DNA from: Streptomyces flavofungini
Lineage (GTDB): Bacteria > Actinomycetota > Actinomycetes > Streptomycetales > Streptomycetaceae
Assembly (NCBI RefSeq): GCF_030388665.1
Contig: NZ_CP128846.1
Span: 8,714,001 to 8,778,000 of the forward strand
Direction of reading: 5' to 3'
Length of the DNA stretch: 64,000 bases
The position numbers were made by a program, and so were the translations under genes. Position 1 is the first letter of the stretch, and every line of letters begins with the position of its first letter. Under the pieces are notes generated by a model. The model saw nothing but the letters and a program-made list of their open reading frames with translations, was not told the origin of the DNA and ran no database searches. Below, piece after piece: positions 26,306-34,658 of the stretch.

Positions 26306-27121
26306 TCACCGCTTGAGCGCGAGGCCCCCGTGCTCGCCGATGGCCACCGGAGCGGGGGACCCGGGGGCCGGGCGCCAGAAGGGGACCGAGACGACGCCGG
26401 GGTCCAGGAGTTCCAGGCCGTCGAAGAAGGCCTCGATCTGGTCGACGGGGCGCAGGTAGTAGGGGACGGCGCCGGTTTCGTTGTAGGCGTCCTGGGCCTG
26501 TTCGTAGTCGGCGTCGACGCCCCGCGAACCGTCGTTGACGGAGAGGTAGCTGCCGGAGGGCAGTCCGTCGAGGAGGCGGGCGACGATGGTGCGTGCCTGT
26601 TGGTAGTCGGCGATGTGGCCCAGGATGTTGCTGAGGATCAGGGCGGTGGGGCGGCTGAAGTCCAGCGTCTCGGCCGCGGCCGCCAGGATGCGGTCGGGGT
26701 CGGCGAGATCGGCGTCCACGTAGGCTGTCGCGCCCTCCGGCGTCGAGGTGAGCAGGGCACGGGCGTGCGCGAGGACCATCGGGTCGTGGTCGGCGTAGAC
26801 GATCCTGGTCTCGGGGGCGAGGCGCTGCGCCACCTCGTGGGTGTTGTCCACGGTCGGCAGGCCGGTCCCGATGTCCAGGAACTGCCGGATGCCCGCCTCC
26901 TCGACCAGGTACGTGATGTTGCGGGCCAGGAAGGCGCGGCTGCTGCGGGCGATGGTGACGATGCCGGGGTAGACGGCGCTGTAGGCGTCGCCGGCCGCCT
27001 CGTCGACGGGGTAGTTGTCCTTCCCGCCCAGCCAGTAGTTCCAGATCCGGGCCGAGTGCGGCACCGACGTGTCGATGTGCGGTTGCGCGGCCGGGCCGGG
27101 CGTCGTCGAGGGGTCGGTCAT
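26306..27121 (-). CDS. SAM-dependent methyltransferase, Methyltransf_19 (DUF574)
   Basis: Second family member in the window, 271 aa. Signature IDTSVPHSARIWNYWLGGKD near 16-35, SAM loop FLDIGTGLPTVDNTHEVAQ near 82, acidic loop VYADHDPMVLAHA, and C-terminal LELLDPGVVSVPFWRP. The ATG at 27121 is preferred to longer readings because the IDTSVPHSAR motif then lies at its usual distance. Unlike the 12971 member, no XRE gene is linked to it. Confidence 0.92.
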   Translation of the reverse strand: MTDPSTTPGPAAQPHIDTSVPHSARIWNYWLGGKDNYPVDEAAGDAYSAVYPGIVTIARSSRAFLARNITYLVEEAGIRQFLDIGTGLPTVDNTHEVAQRLAPETRIVYADHDPMVLAHARALLTSTPEGATAYVDADLADPDRILAAAAETLDFSRPTALILSNILGHIADYQQARTIVARLLDGLPSGSYLSVNDGSRGVDADYEQAQDAYNETGAVPYYLRPVDQIEAFFDGLELLDPGVVSVPFWRPAPGSPAPVAIGEHGGLALKR

Positions 27122-27244
27122 GGCACCGTCCGTCTTCTGCCGTGGCGTGAACTGTCTCACCGCACAAGGTACGTCCCGATGACCTTGTCGGGGACACCGG
27201 TACACGCTCCCGCGCGGGCGGTCTCGGGCATGGGCGGGCGGACG

Positions 27245-28291
27245 TCAGCGTTCCGGATCCGTCGCGACCGCGCCGCCGCTCCGCTCGCCGGTCCCCGGCG
27301 CGCTCGACTCCCGTACGACCAGCTCCGGTGCGAGCCGTATCGCCCGCTGCGGGGCCTCGCTGCGCCCGGCGAGGCGGCGGCTGAGCAACTGCGTCGCCTC
27401 CGCGGCCAGTTCGTCGACGGGCTGGCGGACCGTCGTGATGCCGGGGGCGGCGAGCGCGGCCATCGGGATGTCGTCGAAGCCGGTGACGGCGATGTCGCCG
27501 GGCACGTCCGCGCCGAGCTGCTGCAGACGCTGCAGCGCGCCGACCGCGATGAGGTCGTTGGCGCACACCAGCGCGTCCGGCCGGGCGTCCCACACCAGGT
27601 CGACGGCGGCCCGGCCCCACTCCACGGAGAAACCGCCGAGCGCGACCCGTCCGGGCGCGCCCGGATCGAGGAGGGCGGCCCCGGCCGCGTACGCCGCGTG
27701 CCGCTCGGCCGCTGCCGACGCCGTCCCGGCGGCGCCCAGATAGCAGACGCGGCGGCGGCCCGTCGCCGCCAGATGACCGAGGACGAGGGACATGCCCGCG
27801 GCGTTGTCGACCGCCACGGAGTCGGCGATGCCCGGGCCGCAGCCGCGGTCCATCAGGACCAGCGGCACCCGGGCGGCGGCCGCGGCGACCGCGTCCCGGC
27901 TGCGGTGCTCGTCGGCCGGGATGACGAGGAGGGCGTCGACGCGGCGGCTCAGCAGGTCGTCGATGTACTCGGCCTCGGCCCCGGGGTCGTCGTCGCAGTC
28001 GGCGAGCAGCACGGCGCGGCCCTCGGCGTGCAGGGCGTGGGTCAGCTCGCGCACCAGGGCGGGGTAGAACGGGTTGGTGATCTGCGGCAGGACCAGGCCG
28101 ACGGTGCCGGTGGAGCGGCCGCGCAGGGCGCGGGCGGCCTGGTTGGGGCGGTAGCCGAGGGCCTCGGCGGCCTCGCGGACGCGGCGCGCCGTCTCCGGAC
28201 CGACGGGGCGGGTCCCGGCGAGGACCCGGGAGACGGTGGCGACGGAGCAGCCGGAGGCCCGGGCCACGTCCCGCAGTGTCATGTCGGCCAC
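27245..28291 (-). CDS. LacI family transcriptional regulator
   Basis: Repressor of 348 aa. The N-terminal LacI HTH is MTLRDVARASGCSVATVSRV with the hinge RPNQAARALRG. The periplasmic-binding-protein-like sensor domain follows (VGLVLPQITNPFYP, VNNA-type VAVDNAAGMSLV, ITTVRQP). The GTG start at 28291 has GGGGG 8 nt upstream; an in-frame ATG at 28282 is the alternative. It is divergent from the nucleoside hydrolase/MFS operon, and two LacI-type palindromes lie between them. A nucleoside or its breakdown product is the likely inducer. Confidence 0.9.
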   Translation of the reverse strand: MADMTLRDVARASGCSVATVSRVLAGTRPVGPETARRVREAAEALGYRPNQAARALRGRSTGTVGLVLPQITNPFYPALVRELTHALHAEGRAVLLADCDDDPGAEAEYIDDLLSRRVDALLVIPADEHRSRDAVAAAAARVPLVLMDRGCGPGIADSVAVDNAAGMSLVLGHLAATGRRRVCYLGAAGTASAAAERHAAYAAGAALLDPGAPGRVALGGFSVEWGRAAVDLVWDARPDALVCANDLIAVGALQRLQQLGADVPGDIAVTGFDDIPMAALAAPGITTVRQPVDELAAEATQLLSRRLAGRSEAPQRAIRLAPELVVRESSAPGTGERSGGAVATDPER

Positions 28292-28317
28292 GTCTCGGTC
28301 CCCCTTCGGTGCGTTTC

Positions 28318-28331
28318 GGAAAACGTTATCA
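28318..28331. promoter_or_regulatory. LacI-type operator, regulator-proximal
   Basis: GGAAAACGTTATCA, centred on the AACGTT core shared by LacI/GalR operators, lies 27 nt upstream of the regulator start. Probable autorepression site. Confidence 0.6.
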
Positions 28332-28459
28332 ACGGCTGCCGTTGGCGACCAGGGATTCTTTCGCCCCGGTGGGAGGTTGGGGCAGGCGCGCGCCACGGCG
28401 CGTGGATCGGGAAGTGCCGCAGGTCATTGACAGAATTTATACTCCTCCGGAAAGTCTTT

Positions 28460-28473
28460 GGAGAACGTTTTCC
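28460..28473. promoter_or_regulatory. LacI-type operator, operon-proximal
   Basis: GGAGAACGTTTTCC, near-perfect palindrome with the same AACGTT core, lies 50 nt before the nucleoside hydrolase ATG and just after an AT-rich stretch (ACAGAATTTATACTCC) that could hold its promoter. Confidence 0.65.
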
Positions 28474-28522
28474 CGAGCGCCGCTCCGCGGTGGCAGCTCA
28501 GCCGAACAAAGAGGTTCCGCCG

Positions 28523-29470
28523 ATGGCCCGAAAGATCATCCTCGACTGCGACCCCGGACATGACGACGCGATCGCCATGCTCCTCGCGCACGGCAACCCG
28601 GACGTCGAACTGGTCGCGGTCACCACGGTCGTCGGCAACCAGACCCTGGAGAAGGTCACCCGCAACGCCCTCTCCGTCGCCCGCATCGCCGACATCACCG
28701 GCGTCCCCTTCGCCGCCGGCTGCCCCCGCCCCCTGGTGCGCACGGTCGAGACGGCCCCCGAGATCCACGGCGAGAGCGGCATCGACGGCCCCGTCCTGCC
28801 CGAGCCGACCCTGGACCTCGACCCCCGCCACGCCGTCGACCTCATCATCGACACGGTCATGGCGCACGAGCCCGGCGAGATCACCATCGTGCCCACCGCG
28901 GGCCTGACGAACATCGCCCTCGCCGTGCGCAAGGAGCCGCGCATCGCCGAGCGCGTCCGCGAGGTCGTCCTCATGGGCGGCGGCTACCACACGGGCAACT
29001 GGAGCGCTGTCGCCGAGTTCAACATCAAGATCGACCCCGAGGCCGCGCACATCGTCTTCAACGCGGGCTGGCCCGTCACGATGGTCGGCCTCGACCTGAC
29101 GCACCAGGCCCTCGCGACCCCGGAGGTCACCCGCCGCATCGCCGGGGTCGGCACCCGCCCCGCCGTCTTCGTGGGCGAACTTCTCGACTTCTTCGGCGCC
29201 GCCTACCGCGAGGCCCAGGGCTTCGAGCACCCTCCGGTGCACGACCCGTGCGCGGTCGCGTACGTCATCGACCCGAGCGTCATGACCGTACGCAAGGCAC
29301 CCGTGGACATCGAGCTCACCGGCACCCTCACCCTCGGCATGACGGTCGCGGACTTCCGCGCGCCCGCCCCCGCCGACTGTCGCACCCAGGTCGCCGTCGA
29401 CCTGGACCACGAGCGGTTCTGGGACCTGGTCGTGGACGCCCTCGAGCGGATCGGGGACGTGCCCGCGTGA
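28523..29470 (+). CDS. Nucleoside hydrolase (ribohydrolase)
   Basis: Calcium-dependent enzyme that splits ribonucleosides into base and ribose, 315 aa. The N-terminal DCDPGHDD (D8, D10, D14, D15) is the catalytic metal site. Further family motifs are IHGESGIDGP, TAGLTNIALA, MGGGYHTGNW with AEFNIKIDPEAA, and the late HDPCAVAYV with the active-site His. The ATG follows AGAGG. It overlaps the MFS gene (GTGA) and is under the divergent LacI regulator: a nucleoside salvage operon. Confidence 0.93.
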   Translation: MARKIILDCDPGHDDAIAMLLAHGNPDVELVAVTTVVGNQTLEKVTRNALSVARIADITGVPFAAGCPRPLVRTVETAPEIHGESGIDGPVLPEPTLDLDPRHAVDLIIDTVMAHEPGEITIVPTAGLTNIALAVRKEPRIAERVREVVLMGGGYHTGNWSAVAEFNIKIDPEAAHIVFNAGWPVTMVGLDLTHQALATPEVTRRIAGVGTRPAVFVGELLDFFGAAYREAQGFEHPPVHDPCAVAYVIDPSVMTVRKAPVDIELTGTLTLGMTVADFRAPAPADCRTQVAVDLDHERFWDLVVDALERIGDVPA

Positions 29471-30927
29471 ACGCCTCCCTCGCCGAACCCGCACCGTCCG
29501 CCGCCTCTCCCGGCGGCCGACCCGGCCGACCCGTCCGTGTATGGGTCCTCGTCACCGCGCTCCTCGCGGCCTGCTTCGCCTTCCAGCTGAACGCGAGCAT
29601 GCTCAGCCCCGCCCTCAAGAGCGTCGAGGACTCCCTCGACGCGACCTCCGCCGAGGTCGGCCTGACCCAGACGGCGTTCTTCACGTCCGCCGCGCTGTTC
29701 TCGCTCTTCCTGCCCCGCCTCGGGGACCTCATCGGCCGCCGCCGCGTCCTCGCCGCGATGATGGCGCTCATGGCCGTCGGCTGCGTCGTGGCCGCCCTCG
29801 CCCAGAGCGTGCCCATGCTGTTCGTCGGCCGCGTCATCCAGGGCGTGTCCGGGCCGACCGTGCCGCTCTGCCTGATCATGCTGCGCAACGAGGTCCACGA
29901 GCCGAAGCGGTACGGCACGCTCCTCGGCGTCATCACCGCCGTCAACGGCGGCATCGCGGGCGTCGACTCCATCGCGGGCGGCTCCCTCGCCGACCACTAC
30001 GGCTTCCAGTCCGTCTTCTGGGTCATGGCCGTCGTCGCCGGACTCGCCATGGTCCTCGTCGTCACCCTCACCCCGGAGTCCACGGCTCGCGCCTCCGGCG
30101 CCGACAACCGCATGGACTGGCCGGGCGTGGCGCTCCTCGTCGTCTCCGTCGGCGCGGCCCTCATCGCCCTCAACGAAGCCGGAAAGCTCGGCAAGGCCGA
30201 CTGGCCGCTCGTGGCCGTGCTCGCCGTCGTCGCCGCGCTCGCCTTCGCCGCGTTCTGGCGCGCCGAGGACCGCAGCGAGCACCCCCTCGTCGCGACCCGG
30301 CACCTGCGCCGGCGCTCCACGTGGGCACTGCTCCTGACCACGGTCCTGACGATGACGGGCGTCTTCGCCGTCATGAACGGCCTGATCCCCGCCTTCGCCC
30401 AGAACGCGGACGCCGGGTTCGGGATGAGCGCCGAGACGTCGGCCTGGTGGACCCTCACCCCGTACGCCCTCGCGGGCCTCGCCATGGGCCCCCTCGCCGG
30501 GCGCCTCGCCGCCACCCACGGCTACGGCAAGGTCCTGCGCCTCGGCCTCGTCGGCTCGGCCGCGACCGTAGCCCTGATGCTCGTGACCCTCCAGGCGGAC
30601 TCCCGCGCGCTCCTGCTCGTCTCGTCGGTCCTCATCGGCGTCACCTACGCGGGAGTCGGCAACATCGTCCTCAACGGCCTCGGCATCGTCCTCTCCCCGA
30701 AGGAGAACCCGGGCTTCCTGCCGGGCCTGAACGCCGGCGCCTTCAACCTCGGCGCGGGCCTGAGCTTCGCCCTCCTGTACGCCGTCCAGACCGCCGTCGA
30801 ACCGTCCGACAAGACGTCCACCGCGGGCTACTCGGCCGCCATGATCGCCGGGGTCGCCCTCATCGGGGCGGCGTTCCTGACGTCCTTCCTGATCCCCAAG
30901 CCGGTGGAGGCGGAGGCACACGAGTGA
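29467..30927 (+). CDS. MFS transporter, DHA2-like
   Basis: Membrane transporter of 486 aa with about 14 hydrophobic helices. Motif A is near residue 75-90 (FLPRLGDLIGRRRVLAAMM), and a motif-C-like GVSGPTVPLC follows. The GTG start overlaps the hydrolase stop. The co-operonic position suggests nucleoside or base transport, although the sequence type is that of drug:H+ antiporters, so export cannot be excluded. Confidence 0.9.
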   Translation: MNASLAEPAPSAASPGGRPGRPVRVWVLVTALLAACFAFQLNASMLSPALKSVEDSLDATSAEVGLTQTAFFTSAALFSLFLPRLGDLIGRRRVLAAMMALMAVGCVVAALAQSVPMLFVGRVIQGVSGPTVPLCLIMLRNEVHEPKRYGTLLGVITAVNGGIAGVDSIAGGSLADHYGFQSVFWVMAVVAGLAMVLVVTLTPESTARASGADNRMDWPGVALLVVSVGAALIALNEAGKLGKADWPLVAVLAVVAALAFAAFWRAEDRSEHPLVATRHLRRRSTWALLLTTVLTMTGVFAVMNGLIPAFAQNADAGFGMSAETSAWWTLTPYALAGLAMGPLAGRLAATHGYGKVLRLGLVGSAATVALMLVTLQADSRALLLVSSVLIGVTYAGVGNIVLNGLGIVLSPKENPGFLPGLNAGAFNLGAGLSFALLYAVQTAVEPSDKTSTAGYSAAMIAGVALIGAAFLTSFLIPKPVEAEAHE

Positions 30928-31008
30928 GGCCGGAGGGCCTGCGGCCGCGCGCCCAGGGTGGGAGGAGCGTGGTGAGGCGGTCTCTGCGACGTGCTCTTTG
31001 CGACGGGT

Positions 31009-31078
31009 CCCAGCGGTGTGACCTCAGCGGTGTGACCGCAGGGGTGTGACCTCAGCAGCGTGACCCCAGCGGTGCGAT
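31009..31078. repeat. Five 14-bp tandem repeats
   Basis: Five consecutive 14-bp units of the form CYCAGCGGTGTGAC (31009-31022, 31023-31036, 31037-31050, 31051-31064, 31065-31078) with 1-4 changes each, placed between the MFS stop and the terminator hairpin. Confidence 0.85.
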
Positions 31079-31087
31079 CCCTGTGAT

Positions 31088-31124
31088 GCGGGCGCCCCAT
31101 CCGCTCGGCGGGTGGGGCGCCCGC
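31088..31124. terminator. Terminator hairpin, 17-bp stem
   Basis: 31088-31104 pairs with 31108-31124 with one G-U pair and a 3-nt loop. It ends the nucleoside operon. It also lies beyond the leftward MFS reading that stops at 31225, so it could act in both directions. Confidence 0.8.
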
Positions 31125-31219
31125 GTGCGTGCGGGTTCGGCGCCGGTGCCGGGGCGGGCGCCATGAGCCCGTGGGGCAGGATGGGCCTCGCACCGGCGGG
31201 CTGCGGAGGGGGAGTTGGT

Positions 31220-31690
31220 ATGGGCTACGAACTGCACGCGGTGATCGCCGACAGCGAGTTGCTGCGTGGCGCCGCGCGCGAGGTGGCCGCCGCCCGCCTC
31301 GCGCCGCTCGGCCAGGGCCTGTCGCTCATGCCGATGACCGAGGCGCTCTTCGACGCCGTCACGGACGGTGGACCCGTGCGCCTCCCAGGATTCCGGCGGC
31401 TGCCGGGCGGCTCCGGCGTTCTCCTCGCGAACTGGTCGGCCGCGGGTCCTGTGGCGTATGTGGAAGCCGAGTACTTCGGTGGCGTGGGCGAGCAGCAGGC
31501 CGCCGTGTGGGACGAAGGCGGGCTCGCCCTGGGGCCCCTCCGGCTGGGGGAGGGGCAAGCCCTTCCCGCCGCCGGGAGCCCGATCTCCCAGGCGCTGCGG
31601 CGGCTTGGGGTGGTGGCGGGCGCGGCCGAGGACGAGTTCGCGGCGGTCGGGCTCGGGCGGCATCGGGACCCGGAGGCGTGGCTCGCCTGA
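31220..31690 (+). CDS. Hypothetical protein
   Basis: Soluble protein of 156 aa; family not named. It opens MGYELHAVIADSELLRGAAREVA and has a regular, well-composed sequence with GSGVLLANWSAAGPVAYVEAEYFGG in the middle (each partly quoted). GGAGGGGGAG before the ATG is an excellent ribosome site, which supports it as a real gene. The whole gene lies antisense within the C-terminal extension of the MFS reading frame on the other strand. Confidence 0.72.
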   Translation: MGYELHAVIADSELLRGAAREVAAARLAPLGQGLSLMPMTEALFDAVTDGGPVRLPGFRRLPGGSGVLLANWSAAGPVAYVEAEYFGGVGEQQAAVWDEGGLALGPLRLGEGQALPAAGSPISQALRRLGVVAGAAEDEFAAVGLGRHRDPEAWLA

Positions 31691-32991
31691 GGGGCGCGTA
31701 CCGGAAGCCGGCCCACCGCGGTGGCGAGCACGGCGGCCCCCGCCACCGCGATCAGCGCCGGTCCGCTCCCCGCCTCCGCCGCGACCTGCGCGAAGACCGC
31801 CGCCCCGACGGCCCCTCCCGCGAGGTCGAGGGTGCTCAGCCACGACATGGTCTCGGTGATGCGTCCCTCCGGCGCGAGGTCCCCGCCAGTCGTCCGCAGC
31901 GCCGCGAAGACGGAGCCGATGGCGAGCCCGGCCACCGGGCAGACGAGCAGCACGACCGGCGGCGAGACGCGTGCCGCGCAGGCCAACGCGCCCGCGCCCG
32001 CCGCGAAGACGCACAGCAGCACTCCGAGCCGGCGCCCGGGACCTCCCCACAGGGCGGGCACGGCCCCCAGGACCAGACCGCCCACGACGCTCCCGACGGA
32101 CAGGGCAGCGAGACACCACCCCGCGTACGCCGCCGTGCCGTGCTCGCGCGCGTAGCTCGGCAGCACCACGTCCATGCCGGTGACGGCGCACACGAACAGG
32201 CCGTCCACGGCGAGGAGGCGGCGCAGCGGCGCGCTCCGCAGGGGCCCCCACAGCCCCGGCGGCCCCAGTGCCCCCACCCCCTGCCCGCGCCGCGCGACCG
32301 GTCGTGGCGCGGCCGGGAGCCCCGTAAGCGACCAGACCGCCGCGGCCGAGAGCACGGCCACCGTGATGAGCGGAGCGTCCGGTGACACCGACACGCTGAG
32401 CCAGCCCGCGAGCGCGGGCCCGACGATCAGCGCCGCACCCGTCATCGCCGAGTCGAGCGCCATCGCCGTACCGACGACGTGGCCCGCGGCACCCTGCCCG
32501 ACGGCCCGCATCATGACGGCGACCGGCGGCGTACAGGCCCCGAGGAGCGCCGCGAGCGCGAGCAGTCCAAGGGGCGAACCCCGCTCCCGTACGACGACGA
32601 CCAGGACCGTGCCGACCCCGAGTTGCCCGGCGAGACAGCACAGCAGCACCGGACGGTGGGAGCGGCGATCCACGAGCCGCCCCCGCACCGGAGCCGTGAG
32701 CCCTTGCCCGATCGCCGCACAGCTCATCGCCAACCCGGCGATTCCGTACGAGTGGTGACGGCTGATCAGGAGCAGTAGGCCGAGCGAGGTCATGCTCGTG
32801 GGCAGCTTCGACAGCATGCCGGTCGCCGCGATCCGCCAGAAGCCGGGGACCTCGCGGAGCGCGCGACAGCCGGACGGGGTGCGGTGCGCGCCGGGTCCGG
32901 CCCGCTGGTCTGCGGGCGTCGCGGGCCCTGTGGACTCCGTGGCCTCGGTCGGCTCGTCCGATGCCGATGCCGATGCCGATGGCGGGGTCAC
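31225..32991 (-). CDS. MFS transporter with runaway C-terminal extension
   Basis: Major facilitator, 588 aa as read. Residues about 58-435 hold 12 hydrophobic helices (MLSKLPTSMTSLGLLLLIS first; AGLAIGSVFAALRTTGGDLAP late). A typical homologue would end near 31690. Here no stop occurs until 31225, adding about 155 Ser/Pro/Arg-rich residues that are the antisense of the 31220-31690 gene, so the normal stop seems lost. The GTG start overlaps the MerR stop (GTGA). The first 30 residues include a Ser-Ala run coded by a hexamer repeat (32957-32981). Confidence 0.8.
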   Translation of the reverse strand: MTPPSASASASDEPTEATESTGPATPADQRAGPGAHRTPSGCRALREVPGFWRIAATGMLSKLPTSMTSLGLLLLISRHHSYGIAGLAMSCAAIGQGLTAPVRGRLVDRRSHRPVLLCCLAGQLGVGTVLVVVVRERGSPLGLLALAALLGACTPPVAVMMRAVGQGAAGHVVGTAMALDSAMTGAALIVGPALAGWLSVSVSPDAPLITVAVLSAAAVWSLTGLPAAPRPVARRGQGVGALGPPGLWGPLRSAPLRRLLAVDGLFVCAVTGMDVVLPSYAREHGTAAYAGWCLAALSVGSVVGGLVLGAVPALWGGPGRRLGVLLCVFAAGAGALACAARVSPPVVLLVCPVAGLAIGSVFAALRTTGGDLAPEGRITETMSWLSTLDLAGGAVGAAVFAQVAAEAGSGPALIAVAGAAVLATAVGRLPVRAPQASHASGSRCRPSPTAANSSSAAPATTPSRRSAWEIGLPAAGRACPSPSRRGPRASPPSSHTAACCSPTPPKYSASTYATGPAADQFARRTPEPPGSRRNPGRRTGPPSVTASKSASVIGMSDRPWPSGARRAAATSRAAPRSNSLSAITACSS

Positions 32992-33920
32992 CGCGCGCGG
33001 AGTGCCGCGACGCACCAGTCGAGGACCGGGGCGAGGCTGTCCGGTGGGGGCCAGCCGTTGACGACGGCGAGCAGCTCCAGATACCGGTCCCGCTGGGGGT
33101 CGTTCATGCCCTCCAGGCGGGACAGGAGCCGTCGGCGCAGGTCGTCGGGGTCGAGGCGGCCACCGAGTATGCGCGCGTAGTGGGCCGTGAGGTCGGCGAC
33201 GACCGGCCCGGCCTCGGGGCCGTCCGGGGCGATGCCCGCCGCAAGGGCGGGGCCGACCCGTGTGCGCAGGGCGTCGGCGAGGATGCGGGGCAGGCCGGTG
33301 GTGTCGTCCGGGGCCCGGTCGGCCGCCAGGTCGTGGGCCATCCCGTGCAGGCCGGCGCGGAAGCCGGGGTCCTGGAACAGCTCGGCCAGCTCCACCCACG
33401 CCTCGATCTGCTCCACCCCGGGATCTGCGGGCAACTCAGGTGTCAACGACTGCCGCACGCCGACGAACTCCGGGTGCGCGTGCAGGCCGTCGAAGACGGA
33501 GGAGAGGAAGTCGTCGATGAGGCAGCGCCGTTCGGCCTCGGAGAGCTTGGCGAGCCGGTGCACGAGATCCAGCTCCTCGGGGGTGGAGCCGCGCCGTGCC
33601 ACCGCAGTCAGCACGGCACGCCGCCGTCGCAGCCCGCGGATCTGCACGTCGAGCGCCTCGGCGTGCGCCGCCGTGACCTCGGCGAGCGTCAGCTCGCGCT
33701 CGACCACCTTGCGGATCGTGTCGAGATCCAGGCCCAGATCACGCAGGGTCCGCACGAGTTCGAGCCGGGCGACGGCCTCGGTGCCGTAGCGGCGGTAGCC
33801 ACCGGGACTCCGGTCCGTCGGCTCGACGAGGCCCCGGTCCGAGTAGAACCGGATCGTCTTGACGGTCAGCCCGGTACGCCGGGCCAGCTCACCGATCGAG
33901 TACAGCACTTCGTCGCTCAT
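32988..33920 (-). CDS. MerR family transcriptional regulator
   Basis: Regulator of 310 aa. The MerR winged helix is at 6-75 (YSIGELARRTGLTVKTIRFYSDRG, in part). The long C-terminal domain (about 130-305) is helical and lacks a metal-binding Cys pattern, so it more likely binds an organic ligand. AGGTGGGCCC precedes the ATG. It is translationally coupled to the MFS gene and divergent from 34045-34605. A classical MerR promoter faces the divergent gene. Confidence 0.9.
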   Translation of the reverse strand: MSDEVLYSIGELARRTGLTVKTIRFYSDRGLVEPTDRSPGGYRRYGTEAVARLELVRTLRDLGLDLDTIRKVVERELTLAEVTAAHAEALDVQIRGLRRRRAVLTAVARRGSTPEELDLVHRLAKLSEAERRCLIDDFLSSVFDGLHAHPEFVGVRQSLTPELPADPGVEQIEAWVELAELFQDPGFRAGLHGMAHDLAADRAPDDTTGLPRILADALRTRVGPALAAGIAPDGPEAGPVVADLTAHYARILGGRLDPDDLRRRLLSRLEGMNDPQRDRYLELLAVVNGWPPPDSLAPVLDWCVAALRAR

Positions 33921-33983
33921 GGGCCCACCTTGCAGTCTCCCCCCACGGGAGACTCAAGCGGCTCCGCGGCCCCCGAGGCCGAT

Positions 33984-34014
33984 TTGACCTTGAGCGCACT
34001 TGAGGTTGCAGGAT
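33984..34014 (+). promoter_or_regulatory. MerR-type promoter with long spacer and operator
   Basis: TTGACC (33984-33989) and CAGGAT (34009-34014) are separated by 19 nt, the over-long spacing that MerR activators correct. The spacer carries the imperfect 20-bp palindrome ACCTTGAGCGCACTTGAGGT (33987-34006). It reads into the gene at 34045. A second inverted repeat CTTGCAGTCTCCC/GGGAGACTCAAG (about 33929-33957) lies nearer the MerR start and may serve the leftward operon. Confidence 0.6.
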
Positions 34015-34044
34015 CGAGGTACGTCCTGGGAAAGGGGATGGGGC

Positions 34045-34605
34045 ATGGAGTCGTACCGCTCGCGGCTGGACCCGTACGGGGCGCTGTCGGCAGCAGAGCA
34101 GCATGAGGTGGAGGTGGGGGTGGGGGAGAGGGCCGGGGAGAGGGCGGTCCCGCCCGGTGACCCGGCCGGGCGGGAGGCCGCGCGGTGTGGGCTCGCGCTC
34201 GTGCGGGCCTACGCGCGCGAGGACGCCGCCGGGGTCGCCGCCGCCCTCGACGGCGCGGACCCCGGTGCCGTACGCCAACTTCCCTTCGTCACCGGGGACA
34301 TCCTGCGCCTGGTCGTCGGCATCGTCCTGTCGGCGCCGCGCACCCTCACCCCGTCGGACGTCGCCCGCGCGGCCGACGCCATCGCCGCGGCCGGTCCGCC
34401 CCACCACGAACTCGCCGTGTCCCAGGCGGTGCGGGCCTGGGCCGACGGGGACGACGAGGGGCTGCGGGCGTGGGGGCAGGACGGAGTGGGGTGTGCGCAC
34501 GGGGCCGCCGTCCTGGCGGCCGCGCTTGCGGTGGGCGCTTGGGGGCGGGAGCCGTTCCTCGGTCTCCTGGAGACGTTCGACGAGGTGGTGGAGGCCTACG
34601 GGTAG
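34045..34605 (+). CDS. Hypothetical protein under MerR-type promoter
   Basis: Soluble Ala-rich helical protein of 186 aa, not assigned to a family. Readable landmarks are ESYRSRLDPYGALSAAEQ at the start, LALVRAYAREDAAGVAAAL in the middle and EPFLGLLETFDEVVEAYG at the end; residues 90-130 look like paired amphipathic helices. AAAGGGGATG precedes the ATG. Its position behind a MerR-type promoter implies induction together with, or by the ligand of, the MerR/MFS unit. Confidence 0.6.
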   Translation: MESYRSRLDPYGALSAAEQHEVEVGVGERAGERAVPPGDPAGREAARCGLALVRAYAREDAAGVAAALDGADPGAVRQLPFVTGDILRLVVGIVLSAPRTLTPSDVARAADAIAAAGPPHHELAVSQAVRAWADGDDEGLRAWGQDGVGCAHGAAVLAAALAVGAWGREPFLGLLETFDEVVEAYG

Positions 34606-34658
34606 CCCGATGGGTGCGGGGTGCGCGGCCGGGTGAGGTGCCGCCCCGGTCAGGGCCC

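Noticed and set aside
26282..28522. Apparent N-terminal extension of the nucleoside hydrolase through 750 codons
   Set aside because: The DCDPGHDD motif must be at the N-terminus, and the ATG at 28523 has a ribosome site. The upstream frame is antisense to the methyltransferase and LacI genes.
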